Source of the DNA: Candidatus Bathyarchaeota archaeon BA1
Lineage (GTDB): Archaea > Thermoproteota > Bathyarchaeia > Bathyarchaeales > Bathyarchaeaceae
Direction: 5' to 3'
Length of the DNA stretch: 24,384 nucleotides
Assembly (NCBI GenBank): GCA_001399805.1
Contig: LIHJ01000038.1
Coordinates: 1 to 24,384 of the forward strand
The notes beneath the pieces were generated by a model that worked only from the letters and a program-made list of their open reading frames with translations, was not told the origin of the DNA and did no database searches. Each line of letters opens with the position of its first letter. The first letter of the stretch is position 1. Shown here piece by piece: positions 23,462 through 24,384 of this stretch. Both the position numbers and the translations under genes were made by a program.

Positions 23462-24379
23462 CTAAAAGATTTTGTAGAGCGGATGTTTCTCTGTCTTCGG
23501 TGCGACACCATGCAGTCTGGCAGCATACGCTATTACAGCATCCGTCATAGCAACGGCAGGGAAGACCACGTCTGCTTTGCCAATCGGCCCATATAAAATG
23601 AAGTCAGCTCCAGCATGTTGCATAGCCACTATTGCGCTGGCAACACACACATTCTTAGCGTGGACACCGAGTTCCTTAGCACGTCTCCACTCAAGAACAG
23701 CATTTGATGGACTTGCTCCACTGGGCAGTGCTAACTGTTTTTTCACCAAATACACAGCCTCAGCTGCCAACCCAATGCTTGGCACATCGAGAACTGCTGT
23801 GTCAACTAGGATATTTTTAATCCCAGCCTCCTCAGCGATTTTCAGAAGGCCCCTCTCCGATGAGCATCCTTGTAGAAGCTCTATTCTCCCTCTAGGCCAA
23901 ACATTTCTGGGATTATAGGCTAATATGACCGCGGATTTTATCCCCACATCCCTCAAAGCCTTAATTTCCTCATCCTTAATGTGATATGTGATTGAGTTGT
24001 AGATTATCCTATCGAGGAGGCCAGTCTCAGCAGCATATTTAACCCCTGAGATACTCACATCCGCAAATGGGCTGTCCACGAGTATGGGCGCATCCGTGAC
24101 GCCAGCAACAAAATCAATGTATCTTAAAATGGCCTTAGATGTTAAGCCTATGACATCTACCATGTGAGGGTTCCCGGTCCTTTCAGAGAGTTCCTCTTGC
24201 TTCACAATCAGCCCCTCCGCCTTCTCCCTGCCGAAAGCCCCACTTTCAGCGTCCTTTACAATCTTATGGCCTTCATAGAAAATTGTTCCAATAAGGCATG
24301 TGGGTAACTCTCCAGGTTGTCCACCCACATCCACACTGCCGATATGAAGCGTCCTCTGTTCATTCTCGAACTTAAGCAT
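23462..24379 (-). CDS. mtrH: Tetrahydromethanopterin S-methyltransferase subunit H (MtrH)
   Basis: Subunit that moves a methyl group between a corrinoid protein and the N5 of tetrahydromethanopterin, in the cytoplasm. The 305 residues show the family start MLKFENEQ, then VGGQPGELPTCLIGTIFYEG with HKIV, VDVIGLTSKAILRYIDFV, APILVDSPFADV, ILVDTAVLDVPSIG and PSGASPSNAVLEW, all typical of MtrH. Length and both ends fit a complete gene; the ATG is only five bases from the window edge, so its promoter is unseen. No other Mtr subunit is in the window. Free-standing MtrH relatives beside corrinoid proteins and UroD-type enzymes are known as the second methyltransferase of methyl- or methoxy-compound use, and that role is inferred here. 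Confidence 0.94.
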   Translation of the reverse strand: MLKFENEQRTLHIGSVDVGGQPGELPTCLIGTIFYEGHKIVKDAESGAFGREKAEGLIVKQEELSERTGNPHMVDVIGLTSKAILRYIDFVAGVTDAPILVDSPFADVSISGVKYAAETGLLDRIIYNSITYHIKDEEIKALRDVGIKSAVILAYNPRNVWPRGRIELLQGCSSERGLLKIAEEAGIKNILVDTAVLDVPSIGLAAEAVYLVKKQLALPSGASPSNAVLEWRRAKELGVHAKNVCVASAIVAMQHAGADFILYGPIGKADVVFPAVAMTDAVIAYAARLHGVAPKTEKHPLYKIF

Positions 24380-24384
24380 ATTTA

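Noticed and set aside
23287..23550. Plus-strand open frame of 87 codons between the corrinoid gene and mtrH
   Set aside because: It begins in low-complexity intergenic DNA and its second half is the mirror of the well-supported mtrH 3' end.

Overview
The window looks archaeal. TATA-like boxes sit about 25-30 bases ahead of several starts, GTG and TTG starts are common, Shine-Dalgarno sites of the GGAGG/GAGGTG type precede many genes, and a subunit H of the tetrahydromethanopterin methyltransferase (MtrH) is present. MtrH together with corrinoid proteins, UroD-type methyltransferases and sugar-degradation genes, but no methanogenesis genes, would fit a non-methanogenic TACK archaeon of the Bathyarchaeia type. 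That placement is inference; no rRNA or other marker is present.

Layout. (1) 3-317: end of an unknown membrane protein. (2) 457-4908: a complete CUT1-type carbohydrate ABC importer (membrane-anchored binding protein with a coiled-coil stalk, two permeases, MalK-like ATPase), followed by an orphan TOBE-domain remnant of a second ATPase. (3) 5.5-8.9 kb: an accessory island. It holds a virus-type DNA-packaging pair (putative small terminase and clear large terminase), preceded by four direct repeats at an exact 14-bp period and flanked by two paralogous small membrane/coiled-coil proteins. Immediately after the large terminase the next gene breaks off into a 53-bp fragment of the sugar symporter gene found at 12.0 kb. 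(4) 9.0-16.2 kb: a tandemly multiplied cassette [GPH-type symporter - corrinoid protein - UroD-family methyltransferase - convergent PAP2 phosphatase]. In copy 1 the symporter is a remnant and the corrinoid/methyltransferase pair is intact. In copy 2 the symporter and phosphatase are intact and the corrinoid/methyltransferase pair carries four single-base deletions. Between them the two copies hold one intact version of each gene. (5) 16.3-21.4 kb, minus strand: GH38 alpha-mannosidase, L-fucose-isomerase-like protein, and an esterase resembling cinnamoyl/feruloyl esterases. (6) 21.5-24.4 kb: a third methyltransferase/corrinoid pair facing mtrH.

How the parts may work together (inference). The two transport systems and the hydrolases suggest growth on plant or microbial glycans. 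The methyltransferase/corrinoid pairs would take methyl groups from O-methylated substrates, and MtrH would pass them to tetrahydromethanopterin for the methyl branch of the Wood-Ljungdahl pathway. The most suggestive feature is that a glycoside/hexuronide-type symporter lies one base upstream of a corrinoid protein and its methyltransferase, which points to an O-methylated sugar or glycoside as imported methyl donor. No corrinoid-reactivating (RamA-like) protein is in the window. No tRNA, rRNA or CRISPR array was seen.
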